Below, in pieces: positions 8,926-17,457 of a stretch of 64,000 bases of DNA. The translations under genes were made by a program, and so were the position numbers. Below the pieces are notes generated by a model that saw only the letters and a list, made by a program, of their open reading frames with translations, was not told where the DNA came from and did no database searches. This DNA comes from Pararobbsia alpina. GTDB taxonomy: Bacteria > Pseudomonadota > Gammaproteobacteria > Burkholderiales > Burkholderiaceae. Numbering within the stretch: position 1 is the first letter of the stretch; every line of letters begins with the position of its first letter. The stretch lies in contig NZ_CADIKM010000007.1 of the NCBI RefSeq assembly GCF_902859895.1, positions 182,077-246,076 of the forward strand, in the 5' to 3' direction.

Positions 8926-9615
8926 ATGAGCACGACCATCGCCGGCATCCGCATTCCCGACAGCCAGCTCGCCCGCGCCGCAACTGAACTGGTGCGCGAC
9001 AACGAATCCGATCTTTTATACAACCATTCGCGGCGCGTGTTCCTGTTCGGCGCGCTGGCCGGCGAGCGCAAGCAGCTCAAATTCGATCCCGAACTGCTTT
9101 ACATGGGTGCGATGTTCCACGATATGGGGCTCGTCGATGCTTATAGCAGCAAGACCCATCGCTTCGAAGTCGACGGTGCGAACGCGGCCCGCGATTTTCT
9201 CCAGCAACACGGCGTCAACGAATACGATATCGAGCAGGTCTGGACCTCGATCGCCCTGCACACGACCCCCGGCGTGCCCGAACATATGAAGCCGGTCGTC
9301 GCGCTGGTGACCGCGGGCGTCGAGATGGACGTCCTGGGCATCGCCTACGACGAATTCCCTGAAGAAAAACGCATCCAGGTGGTCGCGGCCCATCCGCGCG
9401 AACGCGACTTCAAGAACGGCATCATCAACGCCTTCGCGCACGGCACGATCAAGAAACCCGAGTCGACCTTCGGCAATGTGAAGGCCGACGTACTTGCCCT
9501 CCGGGATCCCTCCTACAAGCGCCTGAACTTCTGCACGATGATCCTGGGTTCGGCGTGGGACGACGGCGCGGCGCCTGGGCATGTCCACCACGCGGCTTGT
9601 GGTCACGACGCATAG
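8926..9615 (+). CDS. HD-domain metal-dependent phosphohydrolase-like protein (cyanamide hydratase-like)
   Basis: 229 residues from the ATG at 8926, preceded by a GGAG. Metal-binding HD residues are visible in order: NHSRRVF (His), AMFHDMGL (His-Asp), KTHRFEVDG, SIALHTTPG and AGVEMDVLG (Asp). The overall pattern is that of the HD proteins related to fungal cyanamide hydratase. Whether it hydrates nitriles or cleaves phosphates cannot be told. The C terminus, GHVHHAACGHDA, is His/Cys-rich and could bind metal. Upstream in-frame starts would add about 100 residues unlike this family. It is divergent from a GlxA-type regulator that probably controls it. Confidence 0.75.
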   Translation: MSTTIAGIRIPDSQLARAATELVRDNESDLLYNHSRRVFLFGALAGERKQLKFDPELLYMGAMFHDMGLVDAYSSKTHRFEVDGANAARDFLQQHGVNEYDIEQVWTSIALHTTPGVPEHMKPVVALVTAGVEMDVLGIAYDEFPEEKRIQVVAAHPRERDFKNGIINAFAHGTIKKPESTFGNVKADVLALRDPSYKRLNFCTMILGSAWDDGAAPGHVHHAACGHDA

Positions 9616-9848
9616 TGCTCGTACGAGTGCCGGGCTTCGAGAACGAAAACGAGGACTCGGCCTGGACGCACCACCGGCATGGCGGTTCGTGCTGCGGTGC
9701 CGCAAAAGCGGCCGGTACCCGCCGGCCGTTGCAAGAAAATTGCGTTCGCGCGCCTGCATCGCGACTCCTATACTGAGGCTCAGGGGAGCACACATCGCCG
9801 CTGTGCCGCGCTTTCGAGCGGCGCAGTACGACGCCAAGGAGGGCCTCC

Positions 9849-10289
9849 ATGACACAAGTTGCGCAGGTACTCAACGCGAAACCTGACCACTATGTCTTTA
9901 CGATTGCCGAGTCCGCGTCGGTCTACGACGCGATCAAGCTGATGGCGGAAAAAGGGATCGGGGCGCTGATCGTCATGCGTCACGACGAGGTTGTCGGCAT
10001 CGTCACCGAGCGTGACTATGCGCGCAAGATCGTGCTGAAGGACCGGTCGTCGAAGACCACGCAGGTCAGCGAGATCATGAGCCGAGGCGTACGCTACGTG
10101 CAGCGCGAGCAGACTTCGCAGGACTGCATGGCAATCATGACCGAACATCGTCTGCGGCACTTGCCCGTGATCGAGAAGGGCCGGCTGATCGGTATGATCT
10201 CGATCGGCGATCTGGTCAAGGACATCATCTCCGAGCAGGAGTTCACGATCCAGCAACTCGAGCACTACATTACCGGCGCGAGGAGTTGA
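9849..10289 (+). CDS. CBS-domain protein
   Basis: 146 residues made almost only of two CBS domains: residues about 12-65 (SVYDAIKLMAEKGIGALIV, VGIVTERDYARKI) and about 75-132 (TSQDCMAIMTEHRLRHLPVI, LIGMISIGDLVKDII). CBS pairs bind adenosine nucleotides and serve as energy or ionic sensors. Similar stand-alone two-CBS proteins are common in Burkholderia. Its TGA stop overlaps the TTG start of the next gene, so they are likely cotranslated. Confidence 0.9.
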   Translation: MTQVAQVLNAKPDHYVFTIAESASVYDAIKLMAEKGIGALIVMRHDEVVGIVTERDYARKIVLKDRSSKTTQVSEIMSRGVRYVQREQTSQDCMAIMTEHRLRHLPVIEKGRLIGMISIGDLVKDIISEQEFTIQQLEHYITGARS

Positions 10290-10789
10290 ACAGGGCCGGC
10301 AAGCGTCACCCCAGCCACCGCCACGCCCTCCATGCGATCGCGATCTACGAAGGGATCAAGGGTGTGGCTGCGCTCGCCGCGAGCATCGGTCTCATGGAGT
10401 TGCTGCATCACGACTTGCGGCGTATCACTTCGGAACTGATCGGACATTTCGGCCTCGATCCCGTGCGCCACTATCCGGCGCTTCTGCTCCACTACATCGA
10501 TCTGCTCAACAACACGAATATTCGTTCGCTCGTGCTGCTCGCGCTTGCCTATGCGGTCCTGCGGCTTGCCGAAGCTTATGGTCTGTGGCGCGAGCGGGCG
10601 TGGGGCGAATGGCTCGGTGCGGCATCGGGCGGCCTCTATCTGCCATTGGAGATCTACCATTTGTCGCACCGGCTGACCTGGCCCGGCGCGATCGTATTCC
10701 TTGCGAACCTGTCGATGGTCGCATTCCTGCTGATGCGCTTGTGGCGACGGCGCAGCGAAGCGGTGCCGTTCGTGAGCGGGTCTGTATAG
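10286..10789 (+). CDS. DUF2127 integral membrane protein
   Basis: 167 residues with about four hydrophobic segments (IYEGIKGVAALAASIGLMEL, IRSLVLLALAYAVLRLAEAY, WLGAASGGLYLPLEIYHL, IVFLANLSMVAFLLMRLW), matching the DUF2127 family of unknown function. A TTG at 10286 overlaps the CBS gene stop (TTGA). I find no better in-frame ATG at the N terminus, so the TTG start is accepted. Cotranslation with the CBS sensor suggests a shared role. Confidence 0.75.
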   Translation: MNRAGKRHPSHRHALHAIAIYEGIKGVAALAASIGLMELLHHDLRRITSELIGHFGLDPVRHYPALLLHYIDLLNNTNIRSLVLLALAYAVLRLAEAYGLWRERAWGEWLGAASGGLYLPLEIYHLSHRLTWPGAIVFLANLSMVAFLLMRLWRRRSEAVPFVSGSV

Positions 10790-10983
10790 GGCTCTAAAGA
10801 GGGCACTGCACACCCATGAACGGGCAGCGGTCTTCTTCGCACTGACGCAGATCAAATCCCTAACGCAGACGCGGCTCAAATTCGTGACGCGTGTGGCTCA
10901 AACAGCGTCGCCGCTGCACCCCGGCAGGATACTTTTTACCGAGCCGCGATTCTTATTTCATTCTCTCGTTTTCTTGAAAAATA

Positions 10984-10999
10984 CTGTATAAATACACAG
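10984..10999 (+). promoter_or_regulatory. LexA (SOS) box upstream of imuA
   Basis: CTGTATAAATACACAG is a perfect CTGT-N8-ACAG palindrome in the 285-bp gap before imuA, 75 bp upstream of its start codon. LexA boxes of this type drive imuA-imuB-dnaE2 in many proteobacteria. It is the only such box I found next to a DNA-repair gene in the window; uvrB has none. Confidence 0.9.
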
Positions 11000-11074
11000 T
11001 ATCAAGCAAAGCGGTCCGTTGTCTGCCTCCGGGCAGGCCGGACCCTTTGCCGTCTTTGAAAACGGGAAAGGTCC

Positions 11075-12070
11075 ATGTCTGTTCAATCTGCGGCGGTTCA
11101 TGCGGGGCCCGGATTGTCTTCTTCCGAATGGCAGGGGGCCGGTTCGCCCGCTCACCTGTCTGCCGGAATGTCGGGTGACTTGCTGTCTGGCGAGTCGGCC
11201 GGCTTGCCGGGTAGTCTGTCCGCGAAATCATCGTCTGCCGGTTCGCCGGCGCTCGCCTTGCCTGCTCATCTTGCCCGCCAGGTCTGGCGCGGCAATGAAC
11301 TGGGCCATGCGGCCCGGGGTAGCGTACCGAGCGGCCATGCGGTGCTCGATGCGCATCTGCCCGATGGCGGCTGGCCGCGCGCGGCGCTCACGGAACTGCT
11401 CAGTGCACGTCCCGGTGCGGGCGAAATGCGCCTGCTTGCCCCTGCGCTGGCGAGGTTGACCGCGCATCCGCTCGCGCCGCGCCATGCACTGCTGATCGCG
11501 CCGCCGTTTCTGCCCTATGCGCCGGCCCTGGCCGCGGCCGGCATCGCGCTCGACAAACTGGTGTGGATCGATGCCCAGGGCAACGACGCCTTATGGGCCG
11601 CCGAGCAGGCCTTGCAGCACGACGGGGTCGGCGCGGTGCTGATCTGGCTGCCGCGCGTCCAGGCCGCCGCGTTGCGGCGCCTGCAAGTGCTGGCCCAGGA
11701 CGGCAGCGCACTGGCGTTTCTGATGCGCCCGGCCAGCGTGGCCGCGCAATCTTCTCCCGCGCCCTTGCGCTTGCGCTGCGAGCCCGCCGATGTGCCGGGC
11801 GCATGGCTGCGGACCTTGCGTGAAGTGTCGAATCCGCCGGCCGAAAGAGATGTGGGCGTGCGTACCGCCGCCGCGGACGGGCTCGAACGCGCAGGCTTGC
11901 GCGTGGAGATCGTCAAGCGGCGCGGGCCGGCGCTGGCTGCGCCTTTATGGGTGCGATTGCCGGTGCGGGTTGCACCGTTTGTTCCTGATGTCGTGGAGAA
12001 CGATCATGGTGTGGATCGCGGTGACGCTGCCGATGCTGCCACTCGAAGCCGTACGGCCACCGTCGCCTGA
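11075..12070 (+). CDS. imuA: Translesion synthesis accessory protein ImuA
   Basis: 331 residues, a RecA/SulA-like ATPase-fold protein of the SOS mutasome. Residues about 1-65 are a Ser/Gly/Ala-rich extension. The conserved part starts at LARQVWRGNELG, passes the phosphate-loop-like LSARPGAGEMRLL, and ends with REVSNPPAERDVGV and LRVEIVKRRGP, all usual for ImuA. A purine-rich stretch, GGGAAAGG, precedes the ATG. It is the first gene of the LexA-controlled imuA-imuB-dnaE2 operon and overlaps imuB by about 65 bp. Family role: it helps ImuB recruit DnaE2 to damaged DNA. Confidence 0.92.
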   Translation: MSVQSAAVHAGPGLSSSEWQGAGSPAHLSAGMSGDLLSGESAGLPGSLSAKSSSAGSPALALPAHLARQVWRGNELGHAARGSVPSGHAVLDAHLPDGGWPRAALTELLSARPGAGEMRLLAPALARLTAHPLAPRHALLIAPPFLPYAPALAAAGIALDKLVWIDAQGNDALWAAEQALQHDGVGAVLIWLPRVQAAALRRLQVLAQDGSALAFLMRPASVAAQSSPAPLRLRCEPADVPGAWLRTLREVSNPPAERDVGVRTAAADGLERAGLRVEIVKRRGPALAAPLWVRLPVRVAPFVPDVVENDHGVDRGDAADAATRSRTATVA

Positions 12071-14009
12071 GAGGGAGCCTGCGCAGATGGGGGTTTCGGC
12101 GGCCTCGATGACTTCGACGGCCTCGATGACTTCGACGGCTGCGGCGACTTCGACGGCTTCGACGGCTTCGACGGCTTTGGCGACTTCGACGGCTTTGACG
12201 GCTTTGACGGCTTTGGCGCCACCCTATGCGCTGGTGGCCCACGCGCGGATCGTGCTGGTCGACCCGCGCGCGCAGGCGCTCGGCGTGCGGGTCGGCTTTG
12301 CACGCTCGCATGCCCTGGCACTCGCTCCGCAGCTCGAGTGCCTGCTGCCGGAGCCTGAACGCGAGAGCCGGGCTTTCGAGGCGGTCGCGCTGGCCCTGTG
12401 TGCGTTCACACCGCAGATCGTATTGGCCGATTCGCATACGCTGCTGCTCGACGTCACCGGGAGCCTGCGCTTGTTCGGCGGTTTGCGTGCGCTGCTGCGT
12501 CAGATCGGCGTGACGCTCGACGGCACGGGCCACCATGCGGTGCTGGGCTGTGCCCCCACGCCGTGGGCGGCCTGGCTGTTCGCGCGCGCCGCGGCGGTCT
12601 GGGATGGGCGCCGCCGGCGCGTGGTTCGGGCCACGCGGCTTGCCGCGGCCCTCGATGCCTTGCCGGCGACCTTGCTGCCTGCCGCGGCGCTCCATGGCGA
12701 GGGCCTCGCGCAGATCGGTTGCGAGACCCTGGGCTCGGTACGCCGCCTGCCGCGCGCGGGCCTGGCCCGTCGTTTCGGGGTGGGCTTGCTGAGCACGCTC
12801 GCACAGACTTATGGCGAGGCACCGGACCCGCGCGACTATTTCATGCCGCCGCCGGTGTTCGAGGCGAAGCTCGAACTGATGGCGCGCGTCGAGCAGGCCG
12901 AGGCCTTGCTGTTCGCGGTCCGCCGTCTCCTGTTGCAACTGGTGGGCTGGCTCACGGCCCGGCATGCGGGGGTGAGCCAGTTCACGCTGACGCTCGTGCA
13001 TGAAACCGCACGCCATGGTGATCCGCGCTCATCGGCATTGACCGTATCGTGGTCGACACCGGCCCGTGCGCTCGATCACCTGCTGCTGATGAGCCGCGAG
13101 AAACTGCTCCGGACCGAACTGATCGCGCCCGTGATCGAAGTGCATCTGAGCGCCGATCAGGTGAGCGAGTATGCGGCGCCGACCGAGACACTGTTTCCGC
13201 TCGCGGCCGGTCCCGATGGCGAACGTGAGGCGATGGTCCGGCTGGTCGAGCGGCTGGTCGCCCGGCTCGGCGTGGACAAGGTCCGTGAAGTCGCCGCGCG
13301 CGCCGATCACCGGCCCGAGGCCGTGGTCTCGACTGCGCCGTATCAGTTCGGCAAACGTGCCGCCGGCCTGGCAGCGCAGCGAGCCTCCAAAGCCAGACAG
13401 GAGGCATCGGCAAATCGGGCATCGGCATCGGCATCAACATCGGCATCGGCATCGGCATCGGCATCGGCATCGGCATCGGCATCGGCATCGACATCGACAT
13501 CGACATCGAAGCAAAGAGCATTGATCGCTCAAGCCCCGGCATCGAGACAGGACACAGAGTCCCCTCAGGCTCTGGCATCCAGGCAAAAGGCGGCGACCCG
13601 GCAGGCTTCGGCAATGAGACTGGGAACGGAGTCGAAGCAGGCGCTGGCCGCGAGACAAGCGACCGCTTCGTCTTCATCGTCGTCCGTCAGGAAGCGTCTG
13701 AACGGTCGCCTCGATGGACCCGGCAACCTGGTGCCGTCGCTTGCGCCGGTCGCTCCGCGACCGGTCTGGCTGATGCCCGTGCCGCTCAGGCTGACCGCAC
13801 GCCATGGCCTGCCGTATTACCGGAGCACGCTGCAGATCGTCTCCGGCCCCGAGTGCATCGAAGCGGGCTGGTGGGATGGACAGGGCGCGACGCGCGACTA
13901 CTTCATCGCGAGCGGTGACGATGCGGCGCTCTACTGGGTCTATCGCGAACGATCGTCCGCCGACGAGCAGCCCGCGGGTGCATGGTTCCTGCATGGCCTG
14001 TTCGGCTGA
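12006..14009 (+). CDS. imuB: Y-family-like protein ImuB with low-complexity insertions
   Basis: About 667 residues from ATG 12006 (MVWIAVTLPMLPLEAV; an alternative ATG at 11988 adds six residues). ImuB is a catalytically dead Y-family polymerase that bridges DnaE2, ImuA and the beta clamp. The acidic SxDE motif of active enzymes is absent, and DSHTLLLDVTGSLRLFGG stands in its place. A clamp-binding-like ETLFP precedes a DHRPEAV motif, as in other ImuBs. Two unusual Ala/Ser/Thr stretches occur: near residues 33-70 (STASMTST and similar) and about 472-502 (SASAST and similar). The second lies in a linker of about 130 residues before the C-terminal PRPVWLMPVPLRL domain. The result is clearly longer than the usual roughly 450-550 residues. 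Confidence 0.9.
   Translation: MVWIAVTLPMLPLEAVRPPSPEREPAQMGVSAASMTSTASMTSTAAATSTASTASTALATSTALTALTALAPPYALVAHARIVLVDPRAQALGVRVGFARSHALALAPQLECLLPEPERESRAFEAVALALCAFTPQIVLADSHTLLLDVTGSLRLFGGLRALLRQIGVTLDGTGHHAVLGCAPTPWAAWLFARAAAVWDGRRRRVVRATRLAAALDALPATLLPAAALHGEGLAQIGCETLGSVRRLPRAGLARRFGVGLLSTLAQTYGEAPDPRDYFMPPPVFEAKLELMARVEQAEALLFAVRRLLLQLVGWLTARHAGVSQFTLTLVHETARHGDPRSSALTVSWSTPARALDHLLLMSREKLLRTELIAPVIEVHLSADQVSEYAAPTETLFPLAAGPDGEREAMVRLVERLVARLGVDKVREVAARADHRPEAVVSTAPYQFGKRAAGLAAQRASKARQEASANRASASASTSASASASASASASASASTSTSTSKQRALIAQAPASRQDTESPQALASRQKAATRQASAMRLGTESKQALAARQATASSSSSSVRKRLNGRLDGPGNLVPSLAPVAPRPVWLMPVPLRLTARHGLPYYRSTLQIVSGPECIEAGWWDGQGATRDYFIASGDDAALYWVYRERSSADEQPAGAWFLHGLFG
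12101..12215 (+). repeat. Degenerate 9/12-bp tandem repeat inside imuB
   Basis: Tandem units based on TTCGACGGC and GACTTCGACGGC, with variants in which C is replaced by T, run through about 115 bp and encode the Thr/Ala/Ser stretch near the ImuB N terminus. Unit lengths are multiples of three, so copy changes keep the frame. Confidence 0.85.
13421..13510 (+). repeat. 15-copy hexanucleotide repeat inside imuB
   Basis: Fifteen consecutive hexamers: ten ATCGGC, one ATCAAC, three ATCGAC and one ATCGAA. They encode an alternating Ser-Ala/Thr linker. The eight uninterrupted ATCGGC copies at 13439-13486 are likely prone to slippage without breaking the frame. Confidence 0.92.
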
Positions 14010-14041
14010 AGCTCCGGCAAGCCATCCGATCGAGACCTGCC

Positions 14042-17000
14042 ATGCAATATGCCGAACTCCACTGTCTGTCGAACTTCTCGTTCCTGCGCGGCGCTTCGCA
14101 TCCGGCCGAACTGGTCGAGCGTGCGGCGCAGCTCGGTTACACCGCGCTTGCGCTGACCGACGAATGCTCATTGGCGGGTGTCGTGCGTGCGCATGTCGCC
14201 GCGCTTGAACATCCGATCAAGCTGCTGATCGGCAGCGAGCTGCGCATCGTCAATGCCGTGGGCGAGCACTGGTGCACACTGGTCGCCCTCGCGGTCAACC
14301 GGGAAGGATATGGCAACCTGTCCGAATTGATCACCTGCGCCCGGTGTCGGACCGAGAAGGGGCGCTACTGGCTCGAGCGCGGCGACTTCGAGGCGCCGGC
14401 CGGCGAATGGGCGCATCTCGCCGGCCTGCCGGACTGCCTGTTGATACTCGTGCCGTCTCCCGACGACAGCGCGGCCGACGTGCTCGAGCGTGCCCGCTGG
14501 CTTGCGAACTGGGCCGCGGGCCGTGCCTGGATTGCTTTCGAGGCATCGCGAGGCGGCGACGATGCAATGCGCCTGCAGACCCTGCGGACCCTCTCGACCC
14601 TGACCGGCCTGCCGCTCGTCGCCGTGGGCGGTGCGCTCATGCATGTGCGTTCGCGCAAGCGGCTGCAGGACACGCTGACGGCGATCCGCCTGAACACACC
14701 GCTATCCGAATGCGGTTTCGCGCTCGAGGCGAATGGCGAACGCCATCTGCGACCGCTGGAACGGCTCGTCGAACTGTATCCGCCCGACCTGCTCGCGGCC
14801 ACGCAGGCGATTGCTTCGCGCTGCCATTTCTCGCTCGACGAGCTGAAATATGAATATCCCGAAGAGTTGGTGCCGCCGGGCAAGACCCCGGCGCAGCATC
14901 TGCGTGAACTCGTGATGGAGGGCAGTAAAGTCCGCTGGCCCGATGGCCTCACCCCCGATCGTACGAGACAGATCGAGCGCGAACTCGAATTGGTCGCCGA
15001 CCTCAAGTACGAGCCTTATTTCCTGACGGTCCATGACATCGTTGCGTATGCGCGCAGCCAAAAGATCCTCTGCCAGGGACGCGGCTCGGCGGCCAATTCG
15101 GTGATCTGTTACTGCCTCGGGATCACGGAGATCGATCCGGTCAGCATGTCGATGCTGGTTGAGCGGTTTATCTCGCGCGCGCGCAAGGAACCTCCCGATA
15201 TCGATGTCGATTTCGAACATCAGCGGCGTGAGGAGGTGATTCAGTATATCTACGGAAAATATGGCCGCCATCGCGCCGCGATCGCAGCCTCGCTCGCCAG
15301 CTACCGGACGCGCAGCGCGCTGCGCGATGTGGGCAAGGCGCTCGGCCTCGATGCCCAGCTCATCGAACGCATCGCGCAGACCCATCAGTGGTGGGACGGT
15401 AAGGCCGCGATGCCCGACCGGCTCGCCGAGGCGGGCTTCGATCCGGGCTCGCCGATCACGCGTCATCTCGCCGAACTGGCGGGTACCTTGCGCGGTTTTC
15501 CACGCCATCTTTCGCAGCATGTCGGTGGTTTTGTGATCGCGCGCGACAAGCTCTCGCGGCTCGTGCCGATCGAGAATGCCGCAATGGACGAACGCAGCGT
15601 GATCCAGTGGGACAAGGACGATATCGATGCACTCGGCCTCTTGAAAATGGATGTGCTCGCACTCGGCATGCTCTCGGCGATCCGCCGTTCGCTCGAGTTC
15701 GTCGCACAGCGGCGCGGCCTGCCCGAATTCCGCCAGCAGGATATCCAGCCGGAGGATATCGAGGTCTACGAGATGTGTTCGCATGCCGATACGATCGGGG
15801 TATTCCAGATCGAATCGCGTGCGCAGCAGAGCATGCTGCCGCGCCTGCGACCGCAGCGGTATTACGATCTCGTCGTCGAAGTCGCGATCGTGCGGCCCGG
15901 GCCGATCCAGGGCGGCATGGTGCATCCGTACCTGCGCCGGAGGCAGGGGCTCGAAGCCATTGAATATCCGAAGGAAGAAGTGAAACCGGCGCTCGAACGC
16001 ACATTGGGCGTGCCGGTCTTCCAGGAGCAGGTGATGCAGCTGGCGATGTACGCGGCCGGCTTCTCCGCCGACAAGGCCGATGCGCTGCGCCGTGCCATGG
16101 CGGCATGGAAGCGCAAGGGGCATCTCGATAAATATCAGGACGATCTGAAGAACGGCATGCTTGCAAAAGGCTATGAAGAAGCCTTCGCCGACCGGATCTG
16201 CAAGCAGATCGAGGGCTTCGGAGACTACGGTTTTCCCGAGAGCCATGCGGCGAGCTTTGCATTGCTCTGCTATCACAGTGCATGGCTCAAGCGTCATGAG
16301 CCCGCGGCATTTCTCGCCGCGCTTCTCAATAGCCAGCCGCTCGGTTTTTATTCTCCTTCACAACTCGTGCAGGATGCCCGCCGGCATGGCGTGACGGTAT
16401 TGCCGCCCGATGTCGTGGTCAGCGATTGGGAGGCGGGGTTCGAGCATATCGTGTCCGCGGAGGAGACGGCGCGCAGGCAGGCTGTATCCGAGCAGGCATG
16501 GATTCATGGGCCGCATCCCGATCCGTATTACGTCAGGCCCCGGCCTACGCCGTTCGAGCTGCCGTTCGAGGACGTGCTCCCCAAACGCAGTGCGCGCCGC
16601 TACTGGCAACTGGCCCGGAGCTTCGGCGCCGATGGACCGGCCGTGCGTCTCGGCTTCAATCTGGTCAAGGGGTTCTCGCAGGGCGCGGCCGAACGGATCA
16701 TGGCGGCCCGGCAACGCGCGCCGTTCGAGAACGTCGACGATCTCGCGCGGCGCGCGGCCTTGTCGCGGCTCGAGCTCGAGGCGCTCGCCGCGGCCGACGC
16801 GCTGAAATCGCTCGCCGGTCATCGCCGGCAGGCGTGGTGGGCCGTTACTGCGCAGCAGGGCACGACACGCTTGCTGCGCGATGCGCCGATCGAAGAGGCA
16901 CCTTTGTTCCTGCCTCATGCGCATGAGGGCCGCGAGATCGTCGACGACTACGCGAGCATCGGATTGACGCTGAACCGCCATCCCGTCTCGCTGCTGCGCG

Positions 17001-17341
17001 AGCGTCTCACGAATCTGCGCTTCAAGACCGCGCGGGAACTATTGACCTATCCGCATGGCCGGCTTGCGCGCGCGTGCGGGATCGTGACGGTCAGGCAACG
17101 GCCGGAGACTGCGAGCGGAACGATTTTTGTCTCGCTTGAAGACGAGACCGGCTCGATCAATGTGATCGTCTGGCCGAGCCTGATCGAACGCCAGCGCAAG
17201 GAGCTGCTCAATGCACAACTGCTCGGCGTATTCGGCACCTGGCAGCGCGAAGGGGAGGTGATGAACCTGGTCGCGCAGCGTCTCGTCGATCACACGCCCT
17301 TGCTCGGCCGCCTCGCGACCCGGAGCCGCGATTTTCATTGA
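14042..17341 (+). CDS. dnaE2: Error-prone DNA polymerase DnaE2 (ImuC)
   Basis: 1099 residues from ATG 14042 (MQYAELHCLSNFSFLRGASH). Domains in order: an N-terminal PHP domain (to about 270), a PolC/DnaE-type polymerase core with the catalytic acidic motif PPDIDVDFEHQRREEV and CQGRGSAANS, the fingers/thumb region, tandem HhH near GFSQGAAERIMAARQRAPF, and an OB fold at the C terminus (FVSLEDETGSINVIVWPSL). The C-terminal tau-binding domain of replicative DnaE is absent, as expected for DnaE2. It follows imuB by 32 bp in the SOS operon and is the polymerase that performs damage-induced mutagenesis. Confidence 0.95.
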   Translation: MQYAELHCLSNFSFLRGASHPAELVERAAQLGYTALALTDECSLAGVVRAHVAALEHPIKLLIGSELRIVNAVGEHWCTLVALAVNREGYGNLSELITCARCRTEKGRYWLERGDFEAPAGEWAHLAGLPDCLLILVPSPDDSAADVLERARWLANWAAGRAWIAFEASRGGDDAMRLQTLRTLSTLTGLPLVAVGGALMHVRSRKRLQDTLTAIRLNTPLSECGFALEANGERHLRPLERLVELYPPDLLAATQAIASRCHFSLDELKYEYPEELVPPGKTPAQHLRELVMEGSKVRWPDGLTPDRTRQIERELELVADLKYEPYFLTVHDIVAYARSQKILCQGRGSAANSVICYCLGITEIDPVSMSMLVERFISRARKEPPDIDVDFEHQRREEVIQYIYGKYGRHRAAIAASLASYRTRSALRDVGKALGLDAQLIERIAQTHQWWDGKAAMPDRLAEAGFDPGSPITRHLAELAGTLRGFPRHLSQHVGGFVIARDKLSRLVPIENAAMDERSVIQWDKDDIDALGLLKMDVLALGMLSAIRRSLEFVAQRRGLPEFRQQDIQPEDIEVYEMCSHADTIGVFQIESRAQQSMLPRLRPQRYYDLVVEVAIVRPGPIQGGMVHPYLRRRQGLEAIEYPKEEVKPALERTLGVPVFQEQVMQLAMYAAGFSADKADALRRAMAAWKRKGHLDKYQDDLKNGMLAKGYEEAFADRICKQIEGFGDYGFPESHAASFALLCYHSAWLKRHEPAAFLAALLNSQPLGFYSPSQLVQDARRHGVTVLPPDVVVSDWEAGFEHIVSAEETARRQAVSEQAWIHGPHPDPYYVRPRPTPFELPFEDVLPKRSARRYWQLARSFGADGPAVRLGFNLVKGFSQGAAERIMAARQRAPFENVDDLARRAALSRLELEALAAADALKSLAGHRRQAWWAVTAQQGTTRLLRDAPIEEAPLFLPHAHEGREIVDDYASIGLTLNRHPVSLLRERLTNLRFKTARELLTYPHGRLARACGIVTVRQRPETASGTIFVSLEDETGSINVIVWPSLIERQRKELLNAQLLGVFGTWQREGEVMNLVAQRLVDHTPLLGRLATRSRDFH

Positions 17342-17371
17342 GGGGTGGGCACGTCAGCAGGATCTATTTCG

Positions 17372-17457
17372 TTGAACAAGTGCGCGGCAATCCTTTCCTT
17401 CAGGGAGAGGAAGGATAGAGCGAAGGGCAGAGCCTTCCTTATTAGCGCTCAGTGCGG
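17372..17457 (+). repeat. Two-hairpin dispersed element, copy A
   Basis: Starts TTGAACAAGTGC and ends GCGCTCAGTGCGGC, boxes it shares with copy B at 52551-52629. Between them lie two hairpins. The first has arms ATCCTTTCCT and AGGAAGGAT (one bulged T) around a loop holding TCAGGG. The second has arms GAAGG and CCTTC around GCAGAG. The stop codon of the CitE-like gene (17449-17451, minus strand) lies inside the terminal conserved box. The AATCCT-TCAGGG-AGGAT pattern resembles right-end hairpins of IS200/IS605-type elements, but no transposase is present. Confidence 0.6.

Noticed and set aside
12982..13677. Minus-strand frame with a Met-Ser/Met-Pro repeat
   Set aside because: It is only the complement of the ImuB hexamer repeat; there is no ribosome site and no domain.
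14702..16297. 531-codon open frame antisense to dnaE2
   Set aside because: Shadow frame in high-GC DNA; no domain, while the plus strand encodes conserved polymerase motifs.
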